From positions 71,808 through 135,807 of the forward strand of contig DATIBC010000008.1 of the NCBI GenBank assembly GCA_035457725.1: 64,000 nt of DNA, in the 5' to 3' direction. The notes under the pieces were generated by a model. It was not told where the DNA came from. It ran no database searches and saw only the letters and a list, made by a program, of their open reading frames with translations. This document shows, piece by piece, positions 1-8,500 of this stretch. Position 1 is the first letter of the stretch; the number at the start of each line of letters is the position of its first letter. Position numbers and translations under genes: made by a program. This DNA comes from DATFES01 sp035457725. GTDB taxonomy: Bacteria; Pseudomonadota; Alphaproteobacteria; CACIAM-22H2.

Positions 1-70
1 GCAAACCGAACAGCGCCTTGTCTGGTATCGAGAACGGCTCGCGGCATGCTGATGGTCGGGGCTCGTCCGA

Positions 71-808
71 CTACACCAAATGTTGCCCGCCGGTGACGAA
101 GATTTCCGTGCCAGTGACGTAGCCGAAGTCGCTGCTGCATAGCTGAAAGATCACGCTCGCGACTTCCTCGGTCGTACCCATCCGGTGCATGGGAATGCGG
201 TTGACCAGCGGCTCGTATTCCGGACCGACCATCTCGGTGGCGATTTCGCCCGGCGCAACCGCGTTGACTCTCACCCCGAGCGCGGCGAATTCGGCCGCCA
301 TCTCGCGCGTCAAGGCAGATAAGGCGGCTTTCGAGGTCGAATAAGCTGATCCCGCGAACGGATGGACGGCGTGTCCGGCGATCGAGGTCACGTTGACGAT
401 GGTTCCTTTGGCCTTGGCGAGTCCGCCGGCGAAGCCGCGCGCCAATTCGAGCGCGGCGAAGACGTTCAACTCGAACACGCTCCGCCATTCGGCGAGCTCG
501 CCATGGAGCACGCCAAGGCGTTCGTTGTAGCTGGTCTTGGGCGAGACGCCCGCATTGTTGACCAGCGCATCGACCAGCCCGCCCTCGAGCCGGCGATCGA
601 CCTCCGTGATGAAATGCTCGCGGCCCTCGGTGCCAGCCAGATCGGCGACGATATGATGCGCCCAGTTGGGGTCGCGGCGGCATTCGGCCGGAACGTCCTC
701 GCGCGAGCAGGTGAATATCCGCCACCCGCCCTCGCCGAATCGCTTGACCGTGGCATGGCCGATGCCGCGGCTGGCGCCGGAAAGAATGAGCGTCTTGCGT
801 TGCGACAT
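71..808 (-). CDS. SDR-family NAD(P)-dependent oxidoreductase
   Basis: A 245-residue classical short-chain dehydrogenase/reductase. The N-terminal nucleotide-binding glycine motif GASRGIG follows the first beta strand at about residues 7-13. The NNAG motif, a catalytic Ser in VTSIAG and the active-site YSTSK (Tyr-x3-Lys) are all present. The C-terminus ends in a typical VTGTEIFVTGGQ stretch. The start chosen is the ATG whose product begins MSQRKTLILSG, because the family normally starts just before the first strand. An upstream in-frame ATG at 844 would add 12 residues of no family character. It is divergent from the TPR glycosyltransferase gene, with 128 bp between the starts. The substrate cannot be read from the sequence. 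FabG-like or sugar/alcohol dehydrogenases are the likeliest classes. Confidence 0.9.
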   Translation of the reverse strand: MSQRKTLILSGASRGIGHATVKRFGEGGWRIFTCSREDVPAECRRDPNWAHHIVADLAGTEGREHFITEVDRRLEGGLVDALVNNAGVSPKTSYNERLGVLHGELAEWRSVFELNVFAALELARGFAGGLAKAKGTIVNVTSIAGHAVHPFAGSAYSTSKAALSALTREMAAEFAALGVRVNAVAPGEIATEMVGPEYEPLVNRIPMHRMGTTEEVASVIFQLCSSDFGYVTGTEIFVTGGQHLV

Positions 809-936
809 GGCGAGCAATCTAGGGCAATCGGCCCCGACCGCCAACGCCGATACCGCCCGCCGCGATGCGTTTCCGCCAGCTACCAGAGATAAACACGACT
901 TGACGAAAAGCCGCTATTTCTGGTTGTTCTACGGCG

Positions 937-3531
937 ATGAATCGGAGCTTGGTTCACGATACGGTGGCGCGGCTGTTCGCCGCCGCGCTTGCCGCCCATC
1001 GACGGCGCGACTACCCGGCCGCGATCGCCGCCTATCGCGCGATACTCGCGCGCGACCTGGGGCATGTCGATGCGTCGGCGAATCTCGGCGCGGCGCTGCG
1101 CGCCATGGGCGATTTGCCCCGGGCGATCGCCGCGTACCGCCAGGCACTGGGCCGAGCGCCGCAACGGGCTGACATCTGGTTTAATCTCGGCAACGCCGAG
1201 CGCGCGGCGGCGAACCATGAGTTGGCGATCGCAAGCTTTCGCGAGGCCGTAAAGCACGCGCCAAGGTTTGGTGGCGCATGGTTGAACATGGGCCTGTCGC
1301 TCAAATCGCTTGGCCGCCACGCCGAGGCGAGCGATGCATTCGCCGAAGCGGCGCGCCTCCTGCCGCACGATCCCCTGCCCGATACCGAGCGGGGCTCGGC
1401 GCTGAAGGCGCTCGACCGACTGGACGAGGCGATCGCCGCCCACCGGGCGGCGTTGATTCGATCGCCGGGCCATGCCGTGGCCAGCTACAACCTGGCCAAT
1501 GCCCTGAGCGCGGCCAATTGCGGAATGGAGGCCGAGACGGCCTATCGCGCGGCGCTGAAAGCATCGCCCGATTTCGTCGAGGCGCTGGCGAATCTTGCCG
1601 AGCTCCTGATTGCCCGCAATGACGACGCCGGCGATCGCGAGGCCGAGGGTCTCGTCGCCCATGCGTTGCGGCTTCGCGAGGATTTCGTCCCGGCACTGCT
1701 GTCGCTCGGGCGGCTCAATGAACGGCGGAAACGCTGGTCGGACGCGGCGGCGGCGTTCGTTCGTGCAAATGCGGCGGCGCCCGACGACCCGGCGATCCTT
1801 CGTCGCCTCGGGCACGCCCTGTTCAAGGCCGAGCAATTCTCCGAAGCGGAGGTGGTGTATCGGACGCTGCTCGCAAAGGCGCCCGACAGCGCCGGCGATC
1901 TCAATGATCTTTCCGCCGCGCTGGGCGCGCAGGGCCGATACGACGAGGCTCTTGCGCTGGTCCGCGACGGGCTCGACCGTCAGCCTGAACACGCCGCGCT
2001 TCGGCTCACGCTCGGCACCCTGTTGCTTCGGCTCCATCGCATGGACGAAGCGATTCCAGCGCTCGAAACCGCCGTCCGCCTTGCGCCCGAAGACGTGATC
2101 GGCCGTCTGAATTTGTCCAACGCGCTAACCTTGGTCGGGCGGTTGGGCGAGGCGCTGACGCACTGCGCGGCCGGATTGGCGCTGGAGCCGGCCAACGCCG
2201 GCCTGCATAGCAATCGCGGCTTCGCGCTCTGCCAGCAGGGTCGCGTTGGCGAGGGAATGGCCGCGTTCGAGGCGGCGATCGGAGCGGCGGGCGGCGACCA
2301 AACGGCGCATTCGAACCTCTTGTTCGCCGCCAACTATCGCGACGATCTAAGCGCCGCCGACGTGGCGGCGCTGCATCGCGTTTTCGCCGGGAGTCTGCGG
2401 CCGGCGCATCTGCCGCGGCGCGCCCGGCCGGCACGCCGAAAGCTGCGCGTCGGATACCTCTCGCCCGACTTCCGCCAGCATTCGGTGGCGTACTTCTTCG
2501 CCCCGCTCGCCGCGGCGCATGACGCCGCGCGGATCGAGCTCTATCTTTATGCCAGCAGCGCCGTCGCCGACGCGATGACCGCCCGCATCCGCCGACACGC
2601 CCACGTTTGGCGAAACATCGAAACGCTCAACGACACCGCGGCGGCTCGACTGATCCACGGCGACGATCTCGACATCCTGGTCGATCTCGCCGGCCACACT
2701 TCGGGCAACCGACTGGGCGTCATGGCGCGCAAGCCGGCGCGACTACAGGCGACCTATATCGGATATCCCAACACCACCGGACTGCCCGAGATCGACCTCC
2801 GGCTGACCGACGCGGTCGCCGACCCGCCGGGCGAGGGCGACGAGCTCTACAGCGAACGGCTGTGGCGCCTGCCGCGCTGCTTTCTGGCATACAATCCGCC
2901 CGATGATGCGCCGAAGGTCGCGCCGCCACCCTCGGCACTAGCGGGGCGGATCACCTTCGGGTCGTTCAACAACCAGCCGAAAATCGCTCCCGGCGTCGTG
3001 ACCGCATGGGCCCAAATCTTGCGGCGCGTTCCGGGCTCACGCCTGCTGTTGAAAACGGCGGCGGCGAACGATCCGGACACGCGAGCCCGATACATGACCT
3101 CGCTCGCCCGAAATGGCGTCGCTCCGGAGCGACTGCATTTTGTCGAGTATCAACGCGAGGTATCGGGGCATCTCGCGCTCTACGGAGAGATCGACGTGGC
3201 GCTCGATCCGTTTCCCTATAACGGCACGACGACGACGTGCGAGGCGCTTCATATGGGCGTTCCGGTGGTGACGATGCGCGGCGATCGTCACGCGGCGCGC
3301 GTCGGCGCTGCGATCATGCAGGCGATCGGGCTTGAAGAGCTGATCGCCAGTGGCGAGGACGGCTATGTCGAGACCGCCGCGCGGCTGGCCGCCGATCTGC
3401 CGCGGCGCGCCGAACTGCGATCGAACCTGCGCGCCCGCCTCGCCGCCTCGCCGCTCGGCGACCCTGTTTCCCTCGCCCGCGCCATCGAGGACGCGTTTGA
3501 CGCGATGGTCGCGACGTACCGTGGCGACTAG
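937..3531 (+). CDS. TPR-repeat O-GlcNAc transferase-like protein (SPINDLY/OGT type, GT41)
   Basis: An 864-residue protein. Roughly residues 1-480 are a run of 34-residue tetratricopeptide repeats with repeated A-x-x-x-Y-R and N-L-x-x-A patterns. The C-terminal half is a GT41 domain: RVGYLSPDFRQHSV opens the N-catalytic lobe, then DLAGHTSGNR (the His region near the OGT catalytic site), FGSFNNQPKI, a LLLKT strand, and DPFPYNGTTTTCEAL followed by GVPVVTMRG in the UDP-binding C-lobe. The family moves a sugar from a nucleotide donor onto protein Ser/Thr. In bacteria the target is often a flagellin, adhesin or other surface protein, but no such gene lies nearby. Its TAG stop shares the palindrome CTAG with the stop of the convergent gene at 3528. 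Confidence 0.88.
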   Translation: MNRSLVHDTVARLFAAALAAHRRRDYPAAIAAYRAILARDLGHVDASANLGAALRAMGDLPRAIAAYRQALGRAPQRADIWFNLGNAERAAANHELAIASFREAVKHAPRFGGAWLNMGLSLKSLGRHAEASDAFAEAARLLPHDPLPDTERGSALKALDRLDEAIAAHRAALIRSPGHAVASYNLANALSAANCGMEAETAYRAALKASPDFVEALANLAELLIARNDDAGDREAEGLVAHALRLREDFVPALLSLGRLNERRKRWSDAAAAFVRANAAAPDDPAILRRLGHALFKAEQFSEAEVVYRTLLAKAPDSAGDLNDLSAALGAQGRYDEALALVRDGLDRQPEHAALRLTLGTLLLRLHRMDEAIPALETAVRLAPEDVIGRLNLSNALTLVGRLGEALTHCAAGLALEPANAGLHSNRGFALCQQGRVGEGMAAFEAAIGAAGGDQTAHSNLLFAANYRDDLSAADVAALHRVFAGSLRPAHLPRRARPARRKLRVGYLSPDFRQHSVAYFFAPLAAAHDAARIELYLYASSAVADAMTARIRRHAHVWRNIETLNDTAAARLIHGDDLDILVDLAGHTSGNRLGVMARKPARLQATYIGYPNTTGLPEIDLRLTDAVADPPGEGDELYSERLWRLPRCFLAYNPPDDAPKVAPPPSALAGRITFGSFNNQPKIAPGVVTAWAQILRRVPGSRLLLKTAAANDPDTRARYMTSLARNGVAPERLHFVEYQREVSGHLALYGEIDVALDPFPYNGTTTTCEALHMGVPVVTMRGDRHAARVGAAIMQAIGLEELIASGEDGYVETAARLAADLPRRAELRSNLRARLAASPLGDPVSLARAIEDAFDAMVATYRGD

Positions 3532-3887
3532 CGCACTCGCACGATGCGAAACGGCCGGGTCACGCCATCGTGCTCAGTGATCGACACGTATTCGCCTTCG
3601 ACGAATACGTGTCGGTCGAATTTGAAGATGGGCTCGTCGTCGTCTTCGCCAGGCGCGTATGAAAACGCCCAGCGACCGCCCTTGAGATGAACCAGCAACC
3701 CGCGTTCGTCATCCTCTTCTTGCCAGAAGCGCGTGACGGTGCAGCGATCCTTGTTGTTTCTCCACAGCGCCGCGTCGATATGCCCATTGGCGCCCAACGG
3801 CGCCACGAACTCGTAGCCGCAGTTGGAATTGCCGTCGGGAAACTCCTTGGTCCGGGCAAGCTCTAGACGGATCGTTTTTAGCGTCAC
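3528..3887 (-). CDS. Conserved alphaproteobacterial hypothetical protein
   Basis: A 119-residue soluble acidic protein opening with TLKTIRLELARTKEFPDG and ending with an EYVSITEHDGVTRPFRIVRV stretch. I recall similar small proteins from other alphaproteobacteria, annotated only as hypothetical. No catalytic motif is visible. The start is the GTG at 3885-3887. It overlaps the TGA of the upstream gene as GTGA, which indicates translational coupling. A longer reading to 3965 would add low-complexity sequence overlapping the partner gene. The two genes evidently form a co-expressed pair, and the function is unknown. Confidence 0.7.
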   Translation of the reverse strand: MTLKTIRLELARTKEFPDGNSNCGYEFVAPLGANGHIDAALWRNNKDRCTVTRFWQEEDDERGLLVHLKGGRWAFSYAPGEDDDEPIFKFDRHVFVEGEYVSITEHDGVTRPFRIVRVR

Positions 3888-4201
3888 GGCGCGACTCGCC
3901 GAGGCGCCCGAGCAGCGGAGGGATCCGGTAGGGCCACGGCCAACGCCTCCGGGTGGCACTCGCAAAACCGCTTTAGGACCAGTTTCAGCGTCAAAACGCG
4001 TATCCGGTCGCCGCGCTTCTCCGCCGCGGCGATGTCGTCGAGGATCATGCGGCGGATCGCCGGCGCGCCCGATGGCGTATGCACGAGATACTGGCCGAGT
4101 TCCAGTGCGGCGATTTCCGGCAGATGTTCATGCTCGGCGATGGCGAGAATTTCGTCCTCGCTTAAATCGGCGAGCGCCAAACAGTCCTTCAACGTCAACA
4201 T
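3884..4201 (-). CDS. Conserved alphaproteobacterial hypothetical protein
   Basis: A 105-residue, mostly helical protein beginning MLTLKDCLALADLSEDEILA, then AIAEHEHLPEIAALELGQYL and an RRMILDDI stretch. Small proteins of this pattern recur in alphaproteobacteria without an assigned function. A strong Shine-Dalgarno GGGAGGT sits four bases before the ATG. Its TGA overlaps the GTG of the next gene (GTGA), so the two are probably made together. The universal stress protein gene lies 33 bp upstream on the same strand, so all three may be one transcript. Confidence 0.7.
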   Translation of the reverse strand: MLTLKDCLALADLSEDEILAIAEHEHLPEIAALELGQYLVHTPSGAPAIRRMILDDIAAAEKRGDRIRVLTLKLVLKRFCECHPEALAVALPDPSAARAPRRVAP

Positions 4202-4234
4202 CGCGACCTCCCGTAGTTCCTTGTTTAATGTTCC

Positions 4235-5104
4235 TCAATGCGCGAATAGCACCGGCAGCTTGGCGTTGGCCAGTACGTGCTTCGTCACGCCGCCGAACAC
4301 CATCTGCCGCACGCGGCTATGCGTGTACCCGCCCATCACCAGCAAGCCGGCGGAGATACGGCCGGCTTCCTCGAGAAACTCGGCGCCGACCGCCATCGTC
4401 TTGCTTTGCGAGGTCTTCGCCTCGGCCTTCACCCCGTGCCGGGCGAGGTAGCGGATCAGTGCCTCGGCGTCGGCGACCGCGCTGCCTTCGGAGACCACCA
4501 TCACCAGGACGGCTGGGCTTGCGGCGATGAACGGCATCGCAGCGAGTATGGCCCGCGCCGCCTCGATGCTGCCGTTCCAAGCGACCACGGTCGGCGCTGA
4601 AGCGATCTTCGCCCCGGCCCCTTGCGTCGCTGGCGCCGTCAGTACCGGACGACCGGTGTCGAGCAGCGCCGCCTCGAAGGCGATCGTCGACGACACCGAG
4701 CCATTGGCGCCTGGCTGGGCCAACACGATCATATCGGACAGCCGGCCGCGACGGCCGATCCATTCGTCCTCCGGGCCGACCTCCTCCGACCACTGCACCG
4801 ACGGGCCAGCGCCCCCTGCGTGCGCGACGACCGGTAGACCAGCGCCCTGCCGCCACGAGTCGAAGTTGGCTCGCGCCCGCCCGGACCGCCCCTCTGCATC
4901 GCGCTGCGCCGCCGCCATGATCTGTTCGATCAACGCCCCCGATGCTCCCTCGCCGAGGAACGGCACGGCATCGCGGGGATCGCCCTTGACGTGCAGCACG
5001 TCGATATGCGCGGAAAAGCGCCGGGCGACAGCCGCGGCGACATCGAGCGTCGCAGTGTCGCCGTCGCCGCCGCTCACCATGGCCAGTATGGTTCTTAGCG
5101 ACAT
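4235..5104 (-). CDS. Tandem-domain universal stress protein (UspA family)
   Basis: A 289-residue protein with two Usp domains in tandem: about residues 1-145 (MSLRTILAMVSGGDGD, VLHVKGDP) and about 150-289. The second domain ends with MGGYTHSRVRQMVFGG and TKHVL. That resembles the GxxG-x9-G nucleotide loop, but the final G(S/T) is less regular. Two-domain Usp proteins of this type are common in alphaproteobacteria and are typically induced by low oxygen or growth arrest. That fits the FNR/FixK-like box at 5181-5194, about 83 nt before the start codon. It is followed on the same strand by the two small conserved hypotheticals. Confidence 0.88.
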   Translation of the reverse strand: MSLRTILAMVSGGDGDTATLDVAAAVARRFSAHIDVLHVKGDPRDAVPFLGEGASGALIEQIMAAAQRDAEGRSGRARANFDSWRQGAGLPVVAHAGGAGPSVQWSEEVGPEDEWIGRRGRLSDMIVLAQPGANGSVSSTIAFEAALLDTGRPVLTAPATQGAGAKIASAPTVVAWNGSIEAARAILAAMPFIAASPAVLVMVVSEGSAVADAEALIRYLARHGVKAEAKTSQSKTMAVGAEFLEEAGRISAGLLVMGGYTHSRVRQMVFGGVTKHVLANAKLPVLFAH

Positions 5105-5180
5105 GCCTGTCTCCTATGGGCCGCTTGGCCGGGCTCAGAGCGGTTAAGGATTTGTTTACCATCCGCCCGACGGGGGAAAA

Positions 5181-5194
5181 TTGAACTAGATCAA
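5181..5194 (-). promoter_or_regulatory. FNR/FixK-like box upstream of the universal stress protein gene
   Basis: On the minus strand the sequence reads TTGATCTAGTTCAA, which matches the FNR/FixK consensus TTGAT-N4-ATCAA at nine of ten defined positions. The dyad centre is about 83 nt before the usp ATG. A class II promoter starting 41.5 bp downstream would leave a leader of about 42 nt. A weak minus-10-like TAAACA lies at 5153-5158, at the expected place. The box overlaps the end of the upstream kinase gene. That it works is an inference from motif, position and the kind of gene it precedes. Confidence 0.5.
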
Positions 5195-6757
5195 ATTGTC
5201 CCGGGCCGCCGCAAGCGTCGCGTCCGGGGGCCCGCTGGCGTCGATGATACGCCAATCGATCTTCCCTACGTCATATGCCAATTGGCGACGGACGACAGCC
5301 GGACCAGCGTCGGAGGCGTCGGCGGCGCGCGCGCTGACACGCGCCATCAACTTTTCGCGCCCAGCGTCGAGCCAGATGCCGCGAAATTCCACGCCCGCGC
5401 GGCGGGCGGTGGCGCGTACTTCCTCGCGTTCGGCCGGGCGCGCGAACACCGCGTCGGCGATCGCCGTGCGTCCCCCAGCGGCAATGGTCGCACAGCGGTC
5501 GACCAGCGTCCGATAGACCGCCGCGTTCGCCTGGGGCGTATATGCCGCTTCCGGCAGCGGCGCCGTTATCGCGGTGCCTGCGAGCCGCTTGCGGATGACG
5601 TCGCTCCGCACGATGACGGCGCCGGGCGGCGGGGCGATCAATGGCGCCAGTGCGCGCGCCAGCGTCGACTTGCCGCTGCCGGACAAGCCGCCAACGGCGA
5701 TCACTCGCGCCGGCGCCGGCGCGAGGAACAGTCCGGCGAGCTTCAATGCCGCGCCAGCATCGCCCGACAAACGTCCGCGCTCGCCGGGTTCGCTCTGCGC
5801 CAGCGCCGCGGCGGCCAACGTTTGCGCGCGCACGCCGGCGCGCACGGCAAGGAATAATGGCAATGCCGCAAGCCCGCCGTAGTCGTCGCTCGTTTCCAAG
5901 TAGCGGTTGAGGGCGCGACTGGCCAGATCGTCGCGTCCGTCGCGGACGAGATCCATGACCAGGAAAGCGATGTCATAGAGGACATCGATGACGGCGAGGT
6001 CGTCGTTGAACTCGATCGCGTCAAACAGAGTGGGCTTGTTCTCGATCAGGCACACATTGCGCAAATGCAGATCGCCGTGGCATCGGCGCACGAAACCGTG
6101 GGCGCGCCGGGCTTCGAGAAGTCCCGACTGTTTTTTCAGGGCATGGCGGCATGCCGCGACGAGGTCATTCCCAGCCTGCGGCTCGAGAATGCCGCCCGCG
6201 GCGGCGAATCCGTCTCGGTTGAGGTCGATCGCCCGGGCTATATTGCCGACGCCGCCGCCCTCGAAATCACGCTCCGCGACATCGTGAAACGCGGCCGCCT
6301 CCTCGGCCAAAGCATCGATGTGCTCGGGCCGCAGGTGACCACTCCTGGCCATGCGGTCAAACAAGTTTTCTTGGTCGAACCGCCGCATGACAACCAACCA
6401 CTCGACCGGCGTCCCGCCGCCGTCGAGCGCGAGCCCGGCGGCTTCTCTCGTTACGGCGACGACGCCCAGGTAAATCATCGGCGCGGTTCGTCGATTGATG
6501 ACAATTTCCGCTTCGCATGCGGCGCGACGGCGTTCCAATGTCGAGAAATCCATGTATGGAAAGCGGACAGCGCGCTTCATCTTGTAGGCGCGTTCGCCGA
6601 CCAGGAAAACGGCGGCGCCATGCGTGTCGATCCGCACGACCTCGCCGCTGGACCGTCCCCAGGTCGCGGGGTTCTCAAGGAAGACCATCACCTCGGATTG
6701 GTCTTCGACGATCATCGCCGGCGTCGATGGGTCATGCGCGCCCGGCGACGCAATCAT
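5186..6757 (-). CDS. Fusion of aminoglycoside-phosphotransferase-like domain and AAA (P-loop) kinase domain
   Basis: A 523-residue protein. Residues ~25-330 resemble an APH/choline-kinase fold, with the Brenner-type motif CHGDLHLRNV and a following FDAIEFNDDL. Residues ~335-520 are a P-loop domain with Walker A GGLSGSGKSTLARAL and a VIVRSDVIRKRLAG lid-like stretch typical of gluconate kinase or zeta-toxin-like AAA_33 proteins. This two-domain architecture is widespread in proteobacteria, with no firmly assigned substrate that I know of. The ATG at 6757 overlaps the TGA of the cation transporter gene (ATGA), which supports both the start and co-translation. Confidence 0.85.
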   Translation of the reverse strand: MIASPGAHDPSTPAMIVEDQSEVMVFLENPATWGRSSGEVVRIDTHGAAVFLVGERAYKMKRAVRFPYMDFSTLERRRAACEAEIVINRRTAPMIYLGVVAVTREAAGLALDGGGTPVEWLVVMRRFDQENLFDRMARSGHLRPEHIDALAEEAAAFHDVAERDFEGGGVGNIARAIDLNRDGFAAAGGILEPQAGNDLVAACRHALKKQSGLLEARRAHGFVRRCHGDLHLRNVCLIENKPTLFDAIEFNDDLAVIDVLYDIAFLVMDLVRDGRDDLASRALNRYLETSDDYGGLAALPLFLAVRAGVRAQTLAAAALAQSEPGERGRLSGDAGAALKLAGLFLAPAPARVIAVGGLSGSGKSTLARALAPLIAPPPGAVIVRSDVIRKRLAGTAITAPLPEAAYTPQANAAVYRTLVDRCATIAAGGRTAIADAVFARPAEREEVRATARRAGVEFRGIWLDAGREKLMARVSARAADASDAGPAVVRRQLAYDVGKIDWRIIDASGPPDATLAAARDNLI

Positions 6758-7689
6758 CGCGCGAAGGTCTTGCGCGCTTCGACGACGCCTTCGGGATCCT
6801 GGTGGATGATCACTTCGGCGTTGGGAAAGGTGGCGAGTATTTCGGCTTCAACCTGGTCGGCGATTTCATGGGCGCGCCGCAAGGTCATCGAGCCGTTCAT
6901 TTCAAGGTGCATCTGGATAAATATGTCCGGTCCGGCCGAGCGAGTCCGCAAGTCGTGAACGTTGGTCACCTCTGGATGCGCCAGCGCCAACGTCCGAATG
7001 CGGTCGCGATCGGCGTCCGGGAGTTCGATGTCCATGAGCAGATTGAACGACAGGCGAGCGATTCGCCAGGCGCCTATCAGGATGAACATTCCGATGCCGA
7101 TGCCGAAGACGGGATCAATCCACTGCCAGCCGAGCCAGCCAGCCAGTAGGATCGCGACGATCACGCTGCCATTGAGCAGGAAATCGCTGGCGTAATGCAG
7201 CGAATCGGCGCCGATAGCCACCGAACCGGTCCGGGCAACGACACGGCGCTGAAAGATGACCAGGCCGACCGTTGCGACAATCGACAGCACCATTGCCGCG
7301 ATTCCAATCGTGCCATGGACGATTGGCTGCGGGCTGAACAGGCGGTGCGCCGCTTCCGAGGCGAGAAGCAGAGCAGAACCGGTGATGAAGGCGGCTTGCG
7401 CCAGCCCCGCAAGCGGCTCGGCTTTGCCGTGGCCAAACCGATGTTCGCGATCGGCTGGCGTCAGGGCGTGACGCACAGCGATTAGATTGATCAGCGACGC
7501 CGCCGCATCGAGCAGCGAATCGAGCAGACTCGATAGCACGCTCACCGAGTCGGTCAGCTCCCACGCGACGGCCTTGGCGACGATTAAGAGCGCGGCGACG
7601 GCCACCGATGCGTATGTGGCGAGTCGCATGAGGCGCGCGGCCGCGGCAGGGTCGGCGATCCGCGTGGTGGTGGCGGGGGTGATCAGCAT
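6754..7689 (-). CDS. Cation diffusion facilitator family transporter (FieF/CzcD type)
   Basis: A 311-residue inner-membrane CDF protein. It has six predicted hydrophobic segments in the first ~200 residues and a soluble C-terminal domain. The metal-site pattern SLLDSLLD lies in TM2 and HYASD (His-x3-Asp) in TM5, matching the tetrahedral transport site of zinc/iron exporters such as FieF. HRFGHGKAEPLA between TM2 and TM3 is a CDF signature. The family exports Zn2+/Fe2+ in exchange for protons. The gene is coupled by ATGA to the APH/AAA kinase fusion downstream. pdxH lies 18 bp upstream on the same strand. Confidence 0.92.
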   Translation of the reverse strand: MLITPATTTRIADPAAAARLMRLATYASVAVAALLIVAKAVAWELTDSVSVLSSLLDSLLDAAASLINLIAVRHALTPADREHRFGHGKAEPLAGLAQAAFITGSALLLASEAAHRLFSPQPIVHGTIGIAAMVLSIVATVGLVIFQRRVVARTGSVAIGADSLHYASDFLLNGSVIVAILLAGWLGWQWIDPVFGIGIGMFILIGAWRIARLSFNLLMDIELPDADRDRIRTLALAHPEVTNVHDLRTRSAGPDIFIQMHLEMNGSMTLRRAHEIADQVEAEILATFPNAEVIIHQDPEGVVEARKTFAR

Positions 7690-7707
7690 GTCCGCGAACG
7701 CGCGTCG

Positions 7708-8316
7708 TTAGGGGAACAGTTTCTCCGTGCGCCAACCTGCGGGCTCGCGCAAGTAGACCAGACGATCATGCAATCGGAACGGTCGGTCCTCCCAGAACTC
7801 GATGCGCTCCGGAAATACGCGAAAGCCCGTCCAGTATTTCGGCCGTGGAATCGCCCCAATCCCAAACTGCGCGGTGAAGGCCGCGACCCGTTTCTCGAGA
7901 TCGAAGCGCGAGGCGAGCGGGCGGGATTGCTGCGAGGCCCAGGCGCCGATTTGCGCCAACCGGGGGCGCGTGGCGAAATATGCGTCCGCCTCGGCGTCGC
8001 TGACGCGCGCCACTCCTCCCTCGACACGGACTTGGCGGCGAAGCGATTTCCAGTGAAAGAGCAAAGCGGCGCGCGGGTTGGTGGCAAGATCGGTTCCCTT
8101 GCGGCTTTCGACATTGGTGTAGAAGACGAAGCCGCGCGCATCGGCTTCCTTCAGAAGCACCATCCGCACGGACGGCCGTCCGCGCGAATCGACGGTGGCA
8201 AGCGCTACCGCGTTTGGGTCGTTGGCCTCGCGGATCTTCGCTTCCTCGAACCAGACGTTGAAACGCGCCAACGGATCCTCGATCGATGCGGTGTGAGCGG
8301 TGTCCTCCGGACTCAT
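7708..8316 (-). CDS. pdxH: Pyridoxamine/pyridoxine 5'-phosphate oxidase
   Basis: A 202-residue protein close to the usual length of PdxH. This FMN enzyme oxidises pyridoxamine or pyridoxine phosphate to pyridoxal phosphate in the cytosol. The N-terminal VRMVLLKEADARGFVFYTN segment and FMN-contacting SRKGTDLATNPRAALLFHW region are characteristic. The C-terminal signature IEFWEDRPFRLHDR is intact, and the protein ends in EKLFP where the family usually ends RLYP or RLAP. A GAGGT ribosome-binding site precedes the ATG. A TATAAC minus-10-like hexamer (minus strand, 8360-8365) lies in the 184-bp divergent spacer to the lipoprotein gene, without a convincing minus-35. Confidence 0.96.
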   Translation of the reverse strand: MSPEDTAHTASIEDPLARFNVWFEEAKIREANDPNAVALATVDSRGRPSVRMVLLKEADARGFVFYTNVESRKGTDLATNPRAALLFHWKSLRRQVRVEGGVARVSDAEADAYFATRPRLAQIGAWASQQSRPLASRFDLEKRVAAFTAQFGIGAIPRPKYWTGFRVFPERIEFWEDRPFRLHDRLVYLREPAGWRTEKLFP

Positions 8317-8500
8317 GGTACCTCGGTATTGGCGCCGGGAATGAAATCCCTTTCTGCCCGTTATATAAGGCCAAACGTCCGACGGAGCGAGCCATTGCGT
8401 TTGGCCGCGTCAGCGTCAGACGATAAAATGACTTCCGACGCGGTCTCACGATTTGTTAATGGTCAGGCCAGCACGATTCGGCAGCAACGAGGTGATTTGG

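Noticed and set aside
1..47. Possible beginning of a minus-strand gene (ATG at 45-47, product MPRAVLDTRQGAV...)
   Set aside because: Only 15 codons are visible, with no ribosome site and no recognisable family, so it cannot be supported.
880..2037. 385-codon minus-strand open frame opposite the TPR glycosyltransferase
   Set aside because: It is low-complexity Arg/Gly-rich translation antisense to clear TPR repeats; long antisense frames are expected at this GC content.
5143..5160. TTAA-N7-TTTA sequence resembling a CtrA site upstream of usp
   Set aside because: One half-site is imperfect and no other cell-cycle gene is near; the FNR/FixK-like box explains the region better.
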